A DNA stretch of 64,000 bases from Perilla frutescens. Taxonomy: Eukaryota > Streptophyta > Magnoliopsida > Lamiales > Lamiaceae. Numbering within the stretch: position 1 is the stretch's first letter; the number at the start of each line of letters is the position of its first letter. The stretch covers positions 52,875,001-52,939,000 of the forward strand of contig BRKX01000007.1 of the NCBI GenBank assembly GCA_026008535.1, given 5' to 3'. Under the pieces are notes generated by a model, which was not told the DNA's origin, searched no databases, and saw only the letters and a program-made list of their open reading frames with translations. The position numbers and the translations under genes are program-made. Of this stretch, positions 10,456 through 22,444 are shown piece after piece.

Positions 10456-11892
10456 TGTTGGTTTTGTATACTGGAAGGCTTGTCTTTGTATACTTTTCTG
10501 ATGATATGATGATATGAAATGAAAGTTATTGCAGTCACTGTTTGCATTTAGATTATGTTCTATAATTGTTTTATGCAATGTTCCATATACTTACATTGTA
10601 GATGATATGGTGTGGGGAGTCACACGGTAAGATCATATCATTAGAACCTTGTAATGTATTAAAGAGCTCACGGCTTAGATGGTCCTGAACACACCATTGA
10701 TACACCGTAGAATAATCTGATAAGTTAGTTTATCTTGACTAACTGATTATTCTAGTACACTCGTTAGTGTATCGAGGAGGATCACGATAGGATACTATTC
10801 TCTGTCTCTCACCCAGTTACTGAGAGAATAAAGATCCACAAAGTTCAGGTTCTGAACTCATGTGATATTGGCGAGCATATGTGTGCGTTGTTTATTACTT
10901 TGATTTATCAATGGGTGAGATCTTTTCGTAGATCGAATTCGATATCTTGGGTAATAACAATGTATACATGATGTCTCGAGCAGTATGCATGAGCACTGTG
11001 TCCTGGTGCGCCAGGTTGATGATGTTCTCTTGAGGAAGCACAAGTTCATGTTGAAACCCTGCATGTGGAATTTATTCCGTACATGAATAAAGCTTGTGTG
11101 GTACTACTCAAGGTTTTAGATGTTAATTAATTATAGCTGTCAGAGGCTTATATAATTAATTAATGAACATTATATCTTAAACACGGGGAATGGCTGGACT
11201 AAAGGAGAAAGCATATTCGTAAATATGTATTAAATTGGTAGGTCAGTTTTACTTCTTTAGTGGAATAAAAGTAAAACTTAATTTATTTAATTATATCCTA
11301 GGTTTATTGGATATTAAATAAATTAGTGGGCCAATTTAATATTCTTCTAGATCCCTGTTGTAGCCCAATTGACTGAAAGTGGATTGGATATTGAACTTGA
11401 GATAGAGGCCCAGCCCAATAGGGCTGGAACATGAAATTTCGCCCCTCCCTATATATAAGGGGAGGGGGGGCACGAAATTTTCATGAATTTATTGATAGGA
11501 AATCAGCCCCTCTTTGTCTCTCAAAGTTATCCACAGATTTCACAACTCTATCTAGTAGATTTCAGCCCACTCTGAATCTAGATACAGTCCGGGAATACAA
11601 CAGAAGATCTTGGAGTAGAATTTGTGGTGGTCGAATTTTGAGCTAGGTGGCGCCATCCTTGTATTCATTCAACAGCAAGATTAGATCTTTAATCTTGTCC
11701 ACAGACCGTCTATCTATTTGTAAGTAGATTCGTTTCTATGTCTTCCGCTTTATTAGATTCGAATCTGCTTTGCATGCTTTTTGGTTAGACTGTGATAAAC
11801 ATGCATGTTACATAAAATTATGATTTGCATGAACACGGATTAATGAACAACCAAATGATCCTGCGGTGGTTTAATTCGAAAAAACCCCAACA
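10456..11892 (+). repeat. 5' LTR of copia-B
   Basis: 1437 bp, TGTTGG...CCAACA. The TATA box (11450-11457) sits in a GC-rich palindrome (11442-11467). An 8-bp duplication-type difference and several substitutions separate it from the 3' LTR. Confidence 0.95.
11442..11467 (+). promoter_or_regulatory. copia-B core promoter: TATA box inside a GC palindrome
   Basis: CCCCTCCC (11442-11449), TATATATA (11450-11457), then AGGGGAGGGG. The arms are inverted repeats around the TATA box. Transcription of the element should begin shortly downstream. The same arrangement with different arm bases is at 5442-5471 in copia-A. Confidence 0.65.
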
Positions 11893-11894
11893 AC

Positions 11895-11906
11895 TGGTAT
11901 CAGAGC
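11895..11906 (+). promoter_or_regulatory. Primer binding site of copia-B
   Basis: TGGTATCAGAGC, the usual plant complement to the 3' end of initiator methionine tRNA, two bases after the 5' LTR. Minus-strand DNA synthesis would start here. Confidence 0.95.
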
Positions 11907-11959
11907 GGGTTTTGGCACTGTTCTAGGATTAATCCGGGCATAATTTCGAATTGCATGAT

Positions 11960-13110
11960 TAAATTTGATGATAAATTTATGGTGTTTAAATTTTCAGATT
12001 TAATTGGCTATGTATTTCGATTTTATGGTATTCAAAACTTGGAAGAATTTGAGATGTAAAAATCGAAAATTCTAGTTTTGAGGGTACTTGAATTTTCGGT
12101 CACTATGGGATTAAATTTGGGATGATATTTGATGTTCTTCAAATTTCCAGATTTAATTCTCATAGGGGTCGAAAATTTGGTGTTCAAAATTTCGATTTTG
12201 ATGTGTTAAAAATTCCCTAATTTTTGTGTTAAAATTTTCGAACACTATAATTAAATTTGGATGGATTTTTGATATACATCAAAATTTCCAGATTTAATTT
12301 GGATAGGTTCGAAATTTTTGATGGTTAGATTTGGATTTGGTGATTTTTGATGTGTATCAAAGATTGCCTAATTCTAATCTAGATAGGTTTGAAATTAGAA
12401 TTTTAAATTTGGTAATTTTTGAAGTGGATCAAAATTTCCAGATTTTTATTCTTGAAAATTTCGAAACCTATAGCTATATAATTTGGAATAGTTTTTTGAT
12501 TAATGTCAAAATTTCCAAATGTGAACTATAGTGTAATTTTCAATTTTAATAAATTAATTTGGAGAAGATTTTGATGAAAATCAAATTTCCAGATTTATTA
12601 ATTAATGTGTATCGAAAATTTGGATGTGTTGGATTTAGATTTGATATTATTTGATGTATATCTTAATTTACCTAATTTTAATCTAGATAGATTTGAAAAT
12701 AGAATTTTAAATTTGGAAGAATTTGAAATGGATCAAATTTCCAGATTTATTATTCTTGTGATTTTCGAAATTTATGGATTATAATTGGATAAGGTATTTT
12801 TTGGATATATACAAATAATTATCAAAATCCAATTGTGATAAGATTTTAAATTTGGATAAGTTTTGGAAGATTTTGGATTGGAATCAAATCTCCAAACTTT
12901 ATCCTTAAAGATTTAGATTCTTATGGATAATATTTGGATTAGATTTTTGATTTATATCAATATATCCAATTATTATTTAATTAGGGTGGTTAGAAAATAT
13001 TAAATAAATTTGGTGGATAATTATTAATAATTTCCAGATTTATTTTGTAATTATTTTCGAAATATACAAGTTTAAAATTGGTGGATAATTATTTTAATTT
13101 CCAATTTTTA
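11960..13110 (+). repeat. Degenerate ~75-bp hairpin tandem repeat in the copia-B leader
   Basis: AT-rich leader built of about 15 degenerate units. An anchor of the form GAT-4nt-ATC, usually within TTTTGATnnnnATCAAAA, recurs at about 12271, 12349, 12421, 12498, 12573, 12653, 12725, 12803, 12875 and 12949, a spacing of 72-80 bp. Every second unit carries TTTCCAGATTTA (12148, 12289, 12439, 12590, 12742), so a 150-bp higher-order period is also visible. The same organisation occurs in reverse complement in the copia-A leader (27300-28380) and in the diverged relative at 57110-57470. Confidence 0.8.
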
Positions 13111-14345
13111 TCTTGTGGATAATATCGAATTAATTAATTTAATTAATTGTAAAATTCGACTATTATTTAATATTCATGCATAGATATCATATGTTATTTT
13201 ATGTGGATCATATAATACATGATTGTTGGTTTTGTAGACTGTGTTTGTTTGCAGGTTTACTAACTATCATGGCTCCTTTATTTTATGTGATGTATGTTTA
13301 TGTTGAATGGATGTTGGCCGTATGCCGGTTTGGCTACGTGATTTTAATCCATGAGAAAATCCATGGATTAGGTCTAGATTTTATTTTACGTTGTTTTAAT
13401 GTAATAGATATAAAGCTGTTAGACGAGTTTTTGAGTTGTAATTTTTATTCTAGCAATATTAGATTTTTCCTTTCGGAATAGATAGTCTGTATTGAATAAA
13501 GATCGGAGATCAACTCAAAAGAAGGAAAGTGGTTCAGCACCAAAAAGGAAGGTTCACCGGGTCACGTCCCGAAACCCTAAATGGAGCTAGGATTTTCGGC
13601 GAGGCGCGGTGAAGGGGCGGCGGTTTCATAGCCTGTTTCCGGAGCTGACTTTCCAGTTTTATCTCATCAATCAACATGAGATATAAGCCATGATAGTTGG
13701 AATATTACTGTTGCTTATTATGTTGAAGCATGCAATGTATGTTTATCATTTTATGTGATGTTTGCATGTTCGATAATGGGATAAAATGAAACCTCAAACA
13801 TAAATAACTAAGTGGGAGAGATTCATACCAAAGTATGTAGAAAATCTCATACGGTCTCCATTAAAATCTGGTTTAATTGAGAAGTGATGGGCATGCGCGT
13901 TGACATCGGTCTTCCTCCATATCGGATGTGTCATATCACAGATTTCTCTAGAAATTAAATCTCCTAAAAGGATAGCTGTAGAACACTATTAGGACTAACT
14001 GACTCCTCCATCTGGAGCGGTTAAATTCGAGTAGTGATCTTGGTACGAAGATAATGGTGTGCACACTTAGATGTAATTTATTGATAAACGTCCACACGAT
14101 CGTGGCTTATCAGTTAGACGATTACATGACCGTGTTAATTATCCGGCTATTAATTTGCTTGTTGTAAGGAAACTCAACTGGAGGCAAATTAAAGGTTTAA
14201 CCTATTTAAAGATATTTTTTATAAACGTCTACACTATCGTGGCTTATAAAAGATGTTTTTAAAGTGTCGGTGGAAAAGTATATAATTTTTATGAGGCTTT
14301 CGATTATATACTGTTTATCCTAAACGTGTTTTGTGACTGTACTGC
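13111..14345 (+). other. 3' part of the copia-B untranslated leader with hairpins
   Basis: Non-coding leader between the hairpin array and gag. It holds a GC-richer patch (13550-13650) and two strong inverted repeats: 14082-14112 (arms TGATAA and TTATCA with CCAC/GTGG inside) and 14217-14251 (arms TTTTATAA and TTATAAAA). Equivalent hairpins occur in each copia-A unit. Position just before gag suggests a packaging or dimerisation role, which is inference. TTTAATTTCAG near 14348-14358 resembles a 3' splice site. Confidence 0.6.
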
Positions 14346-17300
14346 ATGTTTAATTTCAGTTATTTCATATCATCAATGGCACTCTCCAATCTGTCCTCAA
14401 TCCTCAAAGAAAACAAACTTGTCGGTGAAAACTACAATGACTGGATTCGTAACCTTAACTTAGTTCTTGTTGCTGAGGGACACAAGTTTGTGCTTGAAGA
14501 GGTTTGTCCTCAGACGCCAGATGAGGGTTCTGACAAATCCCAAAAGGTTACATATGATAAGTGGCTTAGGTCAAATGAGATAGCGCGCTGTTACATCTTG
14601 GCATCTATGTCAAGTGTGTTGCAACATCAGCATGAGCCTATGAAAACCGCTTATGATATCATGTACAACCTTAGGCAGCTATTCGGTCATCAGAACCGCT
14701 CGGCACGCCATTTGGCAATGAAGAAGCTAATAGATGCGAGAATGTCTGGCTCCACACCTGTTAGGGATCACGTTCTCATGATGATGGGGTATTTATCAAA
14801 GATCGAAACCTTGGGTAGAGAGCTAGATGGCGATTCTCAAATCGACATTGTTCTTCATAGCTTGTCCTCAAAGTTTGAGCAGTTCAGGCTGAATTTTAAC
14901 ATGATTAAAAGGGATGTCAGCCTGACTGAACTGCTCATAGATCTTCAGGCAGCTGAATTGCTCCAAAAGAGCAATCCTGAGGCCCACATAGCTGAAAAAG
15001 GAGCGTCTTCTTCTGGTGGAAAAAGGAAGAAGAAAAACGCACCTAAGAAGGCTGCAGATGAGACGCCTAAGGTGAAGAAGCCAAAGGCAAAGATTCCTCC
15101 CGAGGAATTCAAGTCAAAGACTAAGTGCTTCAAGTGTGGCCAACCAGGTCACTGGAAGGCGGTGTGTCCTAACAAGAAGAAGAAGAGAGGTACATCTCAC
15201 ACTCTGGTTGTGGAAACATGTTTAGCAACTTGTTCTACCCAGTCATGGATAGTAGATACTGGAGCTATTGATCATGTTTGCATGTCTTTACAGGGGTTCT
15301 TGGTAAAAAGACAGCTGAGTGAGGACGAGATCACCGTCTACATGGGTAATGCTACGAGAGTGGCGGCTGTTACAGTGGGAGACGTTGTTTTACCTTTCAG
15401 TAGTGATAGAACTTTGGTTTTGAAAGATTGTCTTTATGTGCCTGGTTTTAGGCGAAACTTGATTTCAGTTTCTAAATTGATTATGGATGGATATTCTGTT
15501 TCTTTTGATAACAAAGTAGTTATCTTTAGTGGTAAACATTTTATCTGTTCTGGCACATTGGATGGACACTTATACTTTCTTAAACCAATTGAAAACACTA
15601 CGCATAGACAACTGTTGAATACATCGATCATAAACCCTAACAAGAGAAAAGAACCTTCGGAATTGAATCAAACCTATATTTGGCATCTAAGGCTAGGTCA
15701 CATTAACCTTAAGAGGATACAAAGGCTTGTAAATGATGGACCATTGTCTTCTTTGGTACTGGAATCGTTTCCTTTGTGTGAATCCTGTTTGGAAGGTAAA
15801 ATGACCAAGCGTCCTTTCCAGTCAAAAGGAAATAGATCCGAAGGGCTATTAGATTTGATTCACTCCGACCTATGCGGCCCTATGTCAGTTCAAGCTCGAG
15901 GAGGGTTCGAGTATTTCACCACTCTCATTGATGATTACTCTAGATACGGTTATATCTACCTGTTACGTCGCAAGTCTGAATGCTTTGAGAAATTTAAAGA
16001 GTTTAAGGCGGAAGTGGAGAAACGAACAGGCAGAAGTATCAAGTCACTACATTCTGATCGTGGTGGCGAGTACCTCTCAAGCGAATTTAGGGATTACATG
16101 GCAGAGAGTGGGATTACATCCCAGTTGACTGCGCCTAGAATGCCACAGCAGAATGGCGTGGCGGAAAGAAGGAATCGTACATTGTTAGAGATGGTTAGAT
16201 CGATGATGAGTTATTCTGAGTTGCCTATTTCGTTCTGGGAATATGTCCTGGAAACAACAGCCTATATTCTTAACTTGGTTCCATCGAAATCAGTTCCCGC
16301 TACACCTACAGAACTATGGACTGGACGAAAGCCCAGTTTGAACCATATTCAGATTTGGGGTAGCCCAGCAAACGTGTTGGACAAGGAAGCTGATAAGCTG
16401 GCTCCTCGTACTGATGTAAGGCTATTCGTTGGATATCCTAGAGGAATGAAAGGTGGTTTATTTTATAGTCCTAAGGATCAGAAGATCATTATTAGCACCA
16501 ATGCTCGATTCTTAGAGGAAGACTATGTCATAAACCACAAACCAAGGAGTCACATCATCCTTGAGGAGTTAAGGGGAGGATCGAATCCTACACCAGTTGT
16601 ACAAGAAGAGGAACCACCAAACACTGCATAACGTGTCACAGAAGTACAGGAACTGCCTCGTCGCAGTGGGAGGGTTGTACGCCAACCTGATAGATTCATT
16701 GGTCTGGGAGAGGCTTCAGATTTCCAAGAGGGTCTCAATGAATTGGATCCCAGGACCTATGACGAGGCAATTCGAGATAAAGATGCAGATTCTTGGAAAA
16801 CTGCAATGGAGTCTGAGATTGGATCTATGGATCACAATCAAGTCTGGGAACTTGTAGAACCACTAGATGGGGTAAAACCCATTGGCTGTAAGTGGATCTA
16901 CAAGCGCAAGAGAGGATCTGATGGGAAGGTTGAAACCTTCAAAGCTAGATTGGTGGAAAAAGGGTATACTCAGAAAGAAGGGATCGATTATGAGGAAACC
17001 TTTTCACCGGTAGCCATGCTTAAGTTAATCCGGATTCTCTTGTCTATTGCCGCTCATTTGGATTATGAGATCTGGCAGATGGATGTCAAGACAGCTTTCC
17101 TAAACGGAAGTCTTGAGGAAAACATTCACATGAAACAACCAGAGGGATTCATTGCTAAAGGCCAAGAGCACTGGGTGTGTAAGCTTAAGAGATCCATTTA
17201 TGGACTTAAGCAGGCATCGAGGTCTTGGAACATCCGATTTGATGAGGTTATCCAGTCATATGGATTCATGCAAATTCCGGATGAGAGCTGTGTGTACAAG

Positions 17301-18326
17301 AAATGTGACGGAAACGTGGTGGCATTCCTCGTACTTTATGTTGATGACATCTTGCTTATTGGAAACAGTAAGAAGGCGTTGTCAAATATTAGGGTGTGGT
17401 TGTCCGAGCAGTTCGATATGAAGGATCTGGGAGAAGCCGGACATGTCCTTGGCATCAAGATCATTCGTAATCGCCAGAAAAGGATGTTATGTCTGTCCCA
17501 GGCGACTTATATCGATACAGTGCTAGCTAGATTTGGCATGCAAGATTTCAAGAAAGGTTTTATACCTTACAGGCATGGAATTCATCTATCCAAGGAAATG
17601 TGTCCCCAAACACAGTCTGAGATAGAGGAAATGAAGAAAGTACCATATGCTTCGGCTGTGGGAAGATTGATGTATGCTATGCTATGCACTAGCCCTGATA
17701 TATGCTATGCCGTTGGCATGGTAAGCAGATATCAGTCTAACCCTGGACAAGGTCACTGGACTGCGGTCAAAAACATTCTCAAGTACCTTAAAAGGACTCG
17801 AGATTATATGTTGGTTTTCCGCTCTGATAGTCTAGTACCTTTGGGTTACACGGACTCAGATTTTCAATCCGACAAAGATCAGAGTAAGTCTACCTCAGGC
17901 TATGTGTTTACATTAGGAGGTGGAGCCATCGCATGGAGGAGCATTAAGCAGAAATGCATTGCGGATTCCACCATGGAAGCTGAGTATGTAGCTGTCTCTG
18001 AGGCTGCAAAAGAGGCTGTCTGGCTCCGCGGGTTCCTAGTGGGCTTGGGCGTGGTTCCTGATTTGCCTAAGACTATCACGATATACTGTGATAATTCTAG
18101 TGCAGTGGCAAATTTGAAGGAACCTAGAGCTCACAAAGCAAGTAAACACATAGAGAGAAAGTACCATCTTATATGAGAAATCGTTAAGAGAGGAGACGTG
18201 GCGGTGGTCAAGATTGCATCTGAGGACAACCTGGCTGATCCATTCACGAAGAGCCTGGCGGCTAAGACCTTTGATGGTCACGTGGAGAAAATGGGAGTGA
18301 GATGCAGACCCGGTAGCGCAGTTTGA
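14346..18326 (+). pseudogene. copia-B gag-pol polyprotein (two nonsense codons)
   Basis: A single frame of 1326 codons encodes the whole copia polyprotein. Gag comes first, with CCHC knuckle CFKCGQPGHWKAVC from residue 261. Then protease (DTGAIDHVC, Asp at 304), integrase zinc finger (HLRLGHINLKR...CESC), integrase core (HSDLCGPM, LHSDRGGEYLS, QNGVAERRNRTL), RT (WQMDVKTAFLNG, YVDD at about 998) and RNase H (GYTDSDFQSDKD, ADSTMEAEYVA). Only TAA at 16629-16631 and TGA at 18174-18176 break it; copia-A has CAA and CGA at those sites, so both are C-to-T changes. No frameshift exists. An internal Met at 14376 (MALSNLS) may be the true start. Product would form virus-like particles in the cytoplasm and copy and integrate the element. 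Confidence 0.93.
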
Positions 18327-18391
18327 GTTGATAGTTTTAGATTGGAGAGTTTGCCAGTTAGTTATTATGCTTGAAAGACATGCTTCAAGTA

Positions 18392-18403
18392 TAAGTGGGA
18401 GAT
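18392..18403 (+). promoter_or_regulatory. Polypurine tract of copia-B
   Basis: TAAGTGGGAGAT directly before the 3' LTR, expected primer for plus-strand DNA synthesis. Identical in copia-A. Confidence 0.85.
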
Positions 18404-19847
18404 TGTTGGTTTTGTATGCTAGAAGGCTTGTCTTTGTATACTTTTCTGATGATATGATGATATGAAATGAAAGTTATTGCAGTCACTGTTTGCATTTAGA
18501 TTATGTTCTATAATTGTTTTATGCAATGTTCCATATACTTACATTGTAGATGATATGGTGTGGGGAGTCACACGGTAAGATCATATCATTAGAACCTTGT
18601 AATGTATTAAAGAGCTCACGGCTTAGATGGTCCTGAACACACCATCGGTACACCATAGAATAATCCGATAAGTTAGTTTATCTTGACTAACTGATTATTC
18701 TAGTACACTCGTTAGTGTATTGAGGAGGATCACGATAGGATACTATTCTCTGTCTCTGACCCAGTTACTGAGAGAATAAAGATCCACAGAGTTCGGGTTC
18801 TGAACTCATGTGATATTGGCGAGCATATGTGTGCGTTGTTTATTACTTTGATTTATCAATGGGTGAGATCTTTTCATAGATCGAATTCGATATCTTGGGT
18901 AATAACAATGTATACATGATGTCTCGAGCAGTATGCATGAGCACTATGTCCTGGTGCGCCAGGTTGATGATGTTCTCTTGAGGAAGCACAAGTTCATGTT
19001 GAAACCATGCAGGTGGAATTTATTCCGTACATGAATAAAGCTTGTGTGGTACTACTTAAGGTTTTAGATATTAATTAATTATAGCTGTCAGAGGCTTACA
19101 TAATTAATTAATGAACATTATATCTTAAACACGGGGAATGGCTGGACTAAAGGAGAAAGCATATTCGTAAATATGTATTAAATTGGTAGGTCAGTTTTAC
19201 TTCTTTAGTGGAATAAAAGTAAAACTTAATTTATTTAATTATATCCTAGGTTTATTGGATATTGGATATTGAATAAATTAGTGGGCCAATTTAATATTCT
19301 TCTAGATCCCTGTTGTAGCCCAATTGACTGAAAGTGGACTGGATATTGAACTTGAGATAGAGGCCCAGCCCAATAGGGCTGGAACATGAAATTTCGCCCC
19401 TCCCTATATATAAGGGGAGGGGGGGCATGAAATTCTCATGAATTTATTCATAGGAAATCAACCCCTCTTTGTCTCTCAAAGTTATCCACAGATTTCACAA
19501 CTCTATCTAGTAGATTTCATCCCACTCTGAATCTAGATACAGTCCGGGAATACAACAGAAGATCTTGGAGTAGAATTTGTGGTGGTCGAATTTTGAGCTA
19601 GGTGGCGCCATCCTTGTATTCATTCAACAACAAGATTAGATCTTTAATCTTGTCCACAGACCGTCTATCGATTTGTAAGTAGATTCGTTTCTATGTCTTC
19701 CGCTTTATTAGATTCGAATCTGCTTTGCATGCTTTTTGGTTAGACAGTGATAAACATGCATGTTACATAAAATTATGATTTGCATGAACACGGATTAATG
19801 AACAACCAAATGATCCTGCGGTGGTTTAATTCGAAAAAACCCCAACA
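18404..19847 (+). repeat. 3' LTR of copia-B
   Basis: 1444 bp, TGTTGG...CCAACA. It has a short extra TTGGATA-type repeat near 19257-19268 relative to the 5' LTR and scattered substitutions. Confidence 0.95.
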
Positions 19848-19852
19848 CCATC
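19848..19852. repeat. Target-site duplication of copia-B (right)
   Basis: CCATC, matching 10451-10455, followed by the interrupted copia-A leader. Confidence 0.95.
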
Positions 19853-20344
19853 GATATTTTAAAAATGTTTCTTATAAGCCACGTTAGTGTGGACGTTTAT
19901 AAAATTCATCCTTAAACAGGTAAAACCACCTTTTATTTACCTCCAGTAAATTTTCCTTATGACAAGTAAATTAATAGTCGGAAATAACCACAGTCATGTA
20001 ACCTTCCAATTAATAAGCCACGTTAGTGTGGATGTTTATTAATAAATTACACCTAAGTGTGAACACCATCATCTTAGCACCAAGTCCACTATTTCGAACT
20101 CCCTGCTCCAGTTGGAGGAGTCAGTTTGTTCTAGTAGTCTTCTATAGCTATCTTGATAAAGAAGTTTAATTTCCAGAGATAACAGTGATATGACACATCC
20201 GTTATGGAGGAAGACCTATTGTCAACTCGCATGTCAATCACATCTCAATTAAACCAGATTAATGGAGACCGTTTGAGATTTCTACATACTTTGGTATGAA
20301 TATCTCCCACTTAGTTATTTAAGATTGAGTTTTCATTTTTTCCC

Positions 20345-20990
20345 GTTTGGAAGGTGAATCAAATCTAATACCTCTTCAGATCTATTTCTTTTATCCTCAA
20401 AGGGTCGTTTGGTCATTTTACCTTCCAAACAGGATTCACACAAAGGGAACAATTCTAGGACCAATGAAGATAAGGGCCCATCGTTTACTAGTCTTTGTAT
20501 CCATTTAAGGTTAATATGGCCGAGCCTAAGATGCCAAAGATAGGTTTGATTCATTTCCGAAGGTTCTTTTCGTTTGTTAGGGTTTATGACCGATGTATTC
20601 AGTAAATGCATTTGCGTATTGTTTTGCATAGGATCAAGTAAATAAAGATGCCCATCCAATGTGCCGGAATAGATAAAATGTTTATCACTAAAGATAACAA
20701 CCTTGTTATCAAACGAAACAGAATATCCATCCATAAAAAGTTTAGAAACTGAAATCAAGTTTCGCTTAAAACCAGACACATAAAGACAATCCTTTAAAAC
20801 TAAAATCCTATCACTACTAAAAGATGAGGTTACGTCTCCCACTGTAACTGCCGCCGCTTTCGTAGCATTGCCCATGTAGACTGAAATCTCTCATCACTCA
20901 GCTGTCTTTTTGCCAGGAACACCTGTAAAGACATGCAAACATGATCAGTAGCTCCAGTATCTACTACCCATGACTAAGTAGAACAAGTAG
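20345..20990 (-). pseudogene. Array unit A: protease and integrase N-terminal fragment
   Basis: Minus-strand fragment from the protease motif through the integrase zinc finger (HLRLGHINLKW...CESCLEGKMTKRPF), cut at the tandem junction after about VLDLIH. A one-base deletion near 20892 shifts the frame relative to units B and C. It has Arg (CGA) after GKMTK where unit 1 has a stop. It lacks the catalytic core of the integrase. Confidence 0.85.
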
Positions 20991-20999
20991 CTAAACATG

Positions 21000-21873
21000 T
21001 TTCAATGACAATAGATTGAGACGTACCCTTTTTCTTCTAATGGTTAGGACAATCCGCCTTCCAGTGACCTGGTTGGCCGAACTTGAAACACTTTGTCTTT
21101 GACTTAAATTCCTCAGGAGGAATCTTAGTCTTGGACTTCTTCACCTTAGGCTCCCCCTCTGCAGCTATCTTGGGTACGTTCCTCTTTTTCCTTTTAGTAC
21201 CGAAAGAGGACGCCCTATTTTCAGCTAGGTGTGCCTCCGGATTTCCTTTTTGAAGTAACTCAGCCGCCTTAAGATCCATTAGCAGTTCATTCAGGTCGAC
21301 ATCCCTATTAATCATGTTAAAGATCAGCCTGAACTGCTCAAACCTCGGGGACAAGCTATGAAGAACAATGTCGATTTGGGAATCGCCATCTAGCTCTCCA
21401 CCTAAGGTCTCAATCTCAGCCAGTTACCCCATCATCGTGAGAACGTGATCCTTAACAGGTATGGAGTCAGACATTCTCGCATCTATTAGCTTTTTCATTG
21501 CCAAATGGCGTGCCGAGCGGTTCTGATGATCGAAGAGCTGCCTAAGGTTGTACATGATATCATAAGCGGTTTTCATAGGTTCATGCTGATGTTGCAACAC
21601 ATTCGACATGGATGCCAGAATGTAACAACGCGCTATCTCATTAGACCTAACCCACTTATCATATGCAACTTTTTGGGCTTCGTCAGAACCCTCATCTGGC
21701 TTCTGAGGACATACCTCTTCAAGTACGTATTTGTGTCCTTCCGCAGTGAGAAGAACAAGATTAAGGTTTCGAATCCAATCATTGTAATTTTCACCAATTA
21801 ACTTATTTTCTTTGAGAATAGTGGACAGATTGGAGAGTGCCATGATGATACAGAATAACTGAAAAGTAAACAT
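21000..21873 (-). pseudogene. Array unit A: gag
   Basis: Gag starting at 21873 with YNDWIRNLNLVL, the HEPMKTAYDIMYNLRQL segment and the knuckle CFKFGQPGHWKADC (second Cys lost). A TAA at 21424-21426 interrupts it after MMG and a second stop follows CPNH at about 21037. The TAA is shared with unit C and absent in units 1 and B. Confidence 0.88.
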
Positions 21874-22444
21874 GCAATACAGTCACAAACTTTAGGATAC
21901 TCACATATAATCGTATACCTCAAAAAATTATATGTAATCCATCGATATTTTAAAAATGTTTCTTATAAGCCACGTTAGTGTGGACGTTTATAAAATTCAT
22001 CCTTAAACAGGTAAAACCACCTTTAATTTACCTCCAGTCAATTTTCCTTATGACAAGTAAATTAATAGTTGGAAATAACCACAGTCATGTAACCTTCCAA
22101 TTAATAAGCCACGTTAGTGTGGATGTTTATTAATAAATTACACCTAAGTGTGAACACCATCATCTTAGCACCAAGTCCACTATTTCGAACTCCCTGCTCC
22201 AGTTGGAGGAGTCAGTTTGTTCTAGTAGTCTTCTACAGCTAACTTGATAAAGAAGTTTAATTTCCAGAGATAACAGTGATATGACACATCCGTTATGGAG
22301 GAAGATCTATTGTCAACTCGCATGTCAATCACATCTCAATTAAACCAGATTAATGGAGACCGTTTGAGATTTCTACATACTTTGGTATGAATCTCTCCCA
22401 CTTAGTTATTTAAGATTGAGGTTTCATTTTATCCCGTTTGGTCA

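Larger units (their letters stand above)
10456..19847 (+). mobile_element. copia-B: nearly intact Ty1/copia retrotransposon nested in copia-A
   Basis: 9392 bp with LTRs 10456-11892 and 18404-19847, initiator-Met tRNA-type primer site, long leader, one gag-pol frame, polypurine tract and a perfect 5-bp duplication. It belongs to the same family as copia-A but a different subfamily, with LTRs that differ clearly from those of copia-A. It inserted into the leader of copia-A unit 1 in the opposite orientation. The two LTRs differ by scattered substitutions and small indels, so the insertion is not brand new. Confidence 0.97.

Noticed and set aside
12331..13481. Small plus-strand ORFs (66-101 aa) in the copia-B leader
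   Set aside because: They fall in AT-rich degenerate repeats, begin at random ATGs and are not conserved in the copia-A leader.
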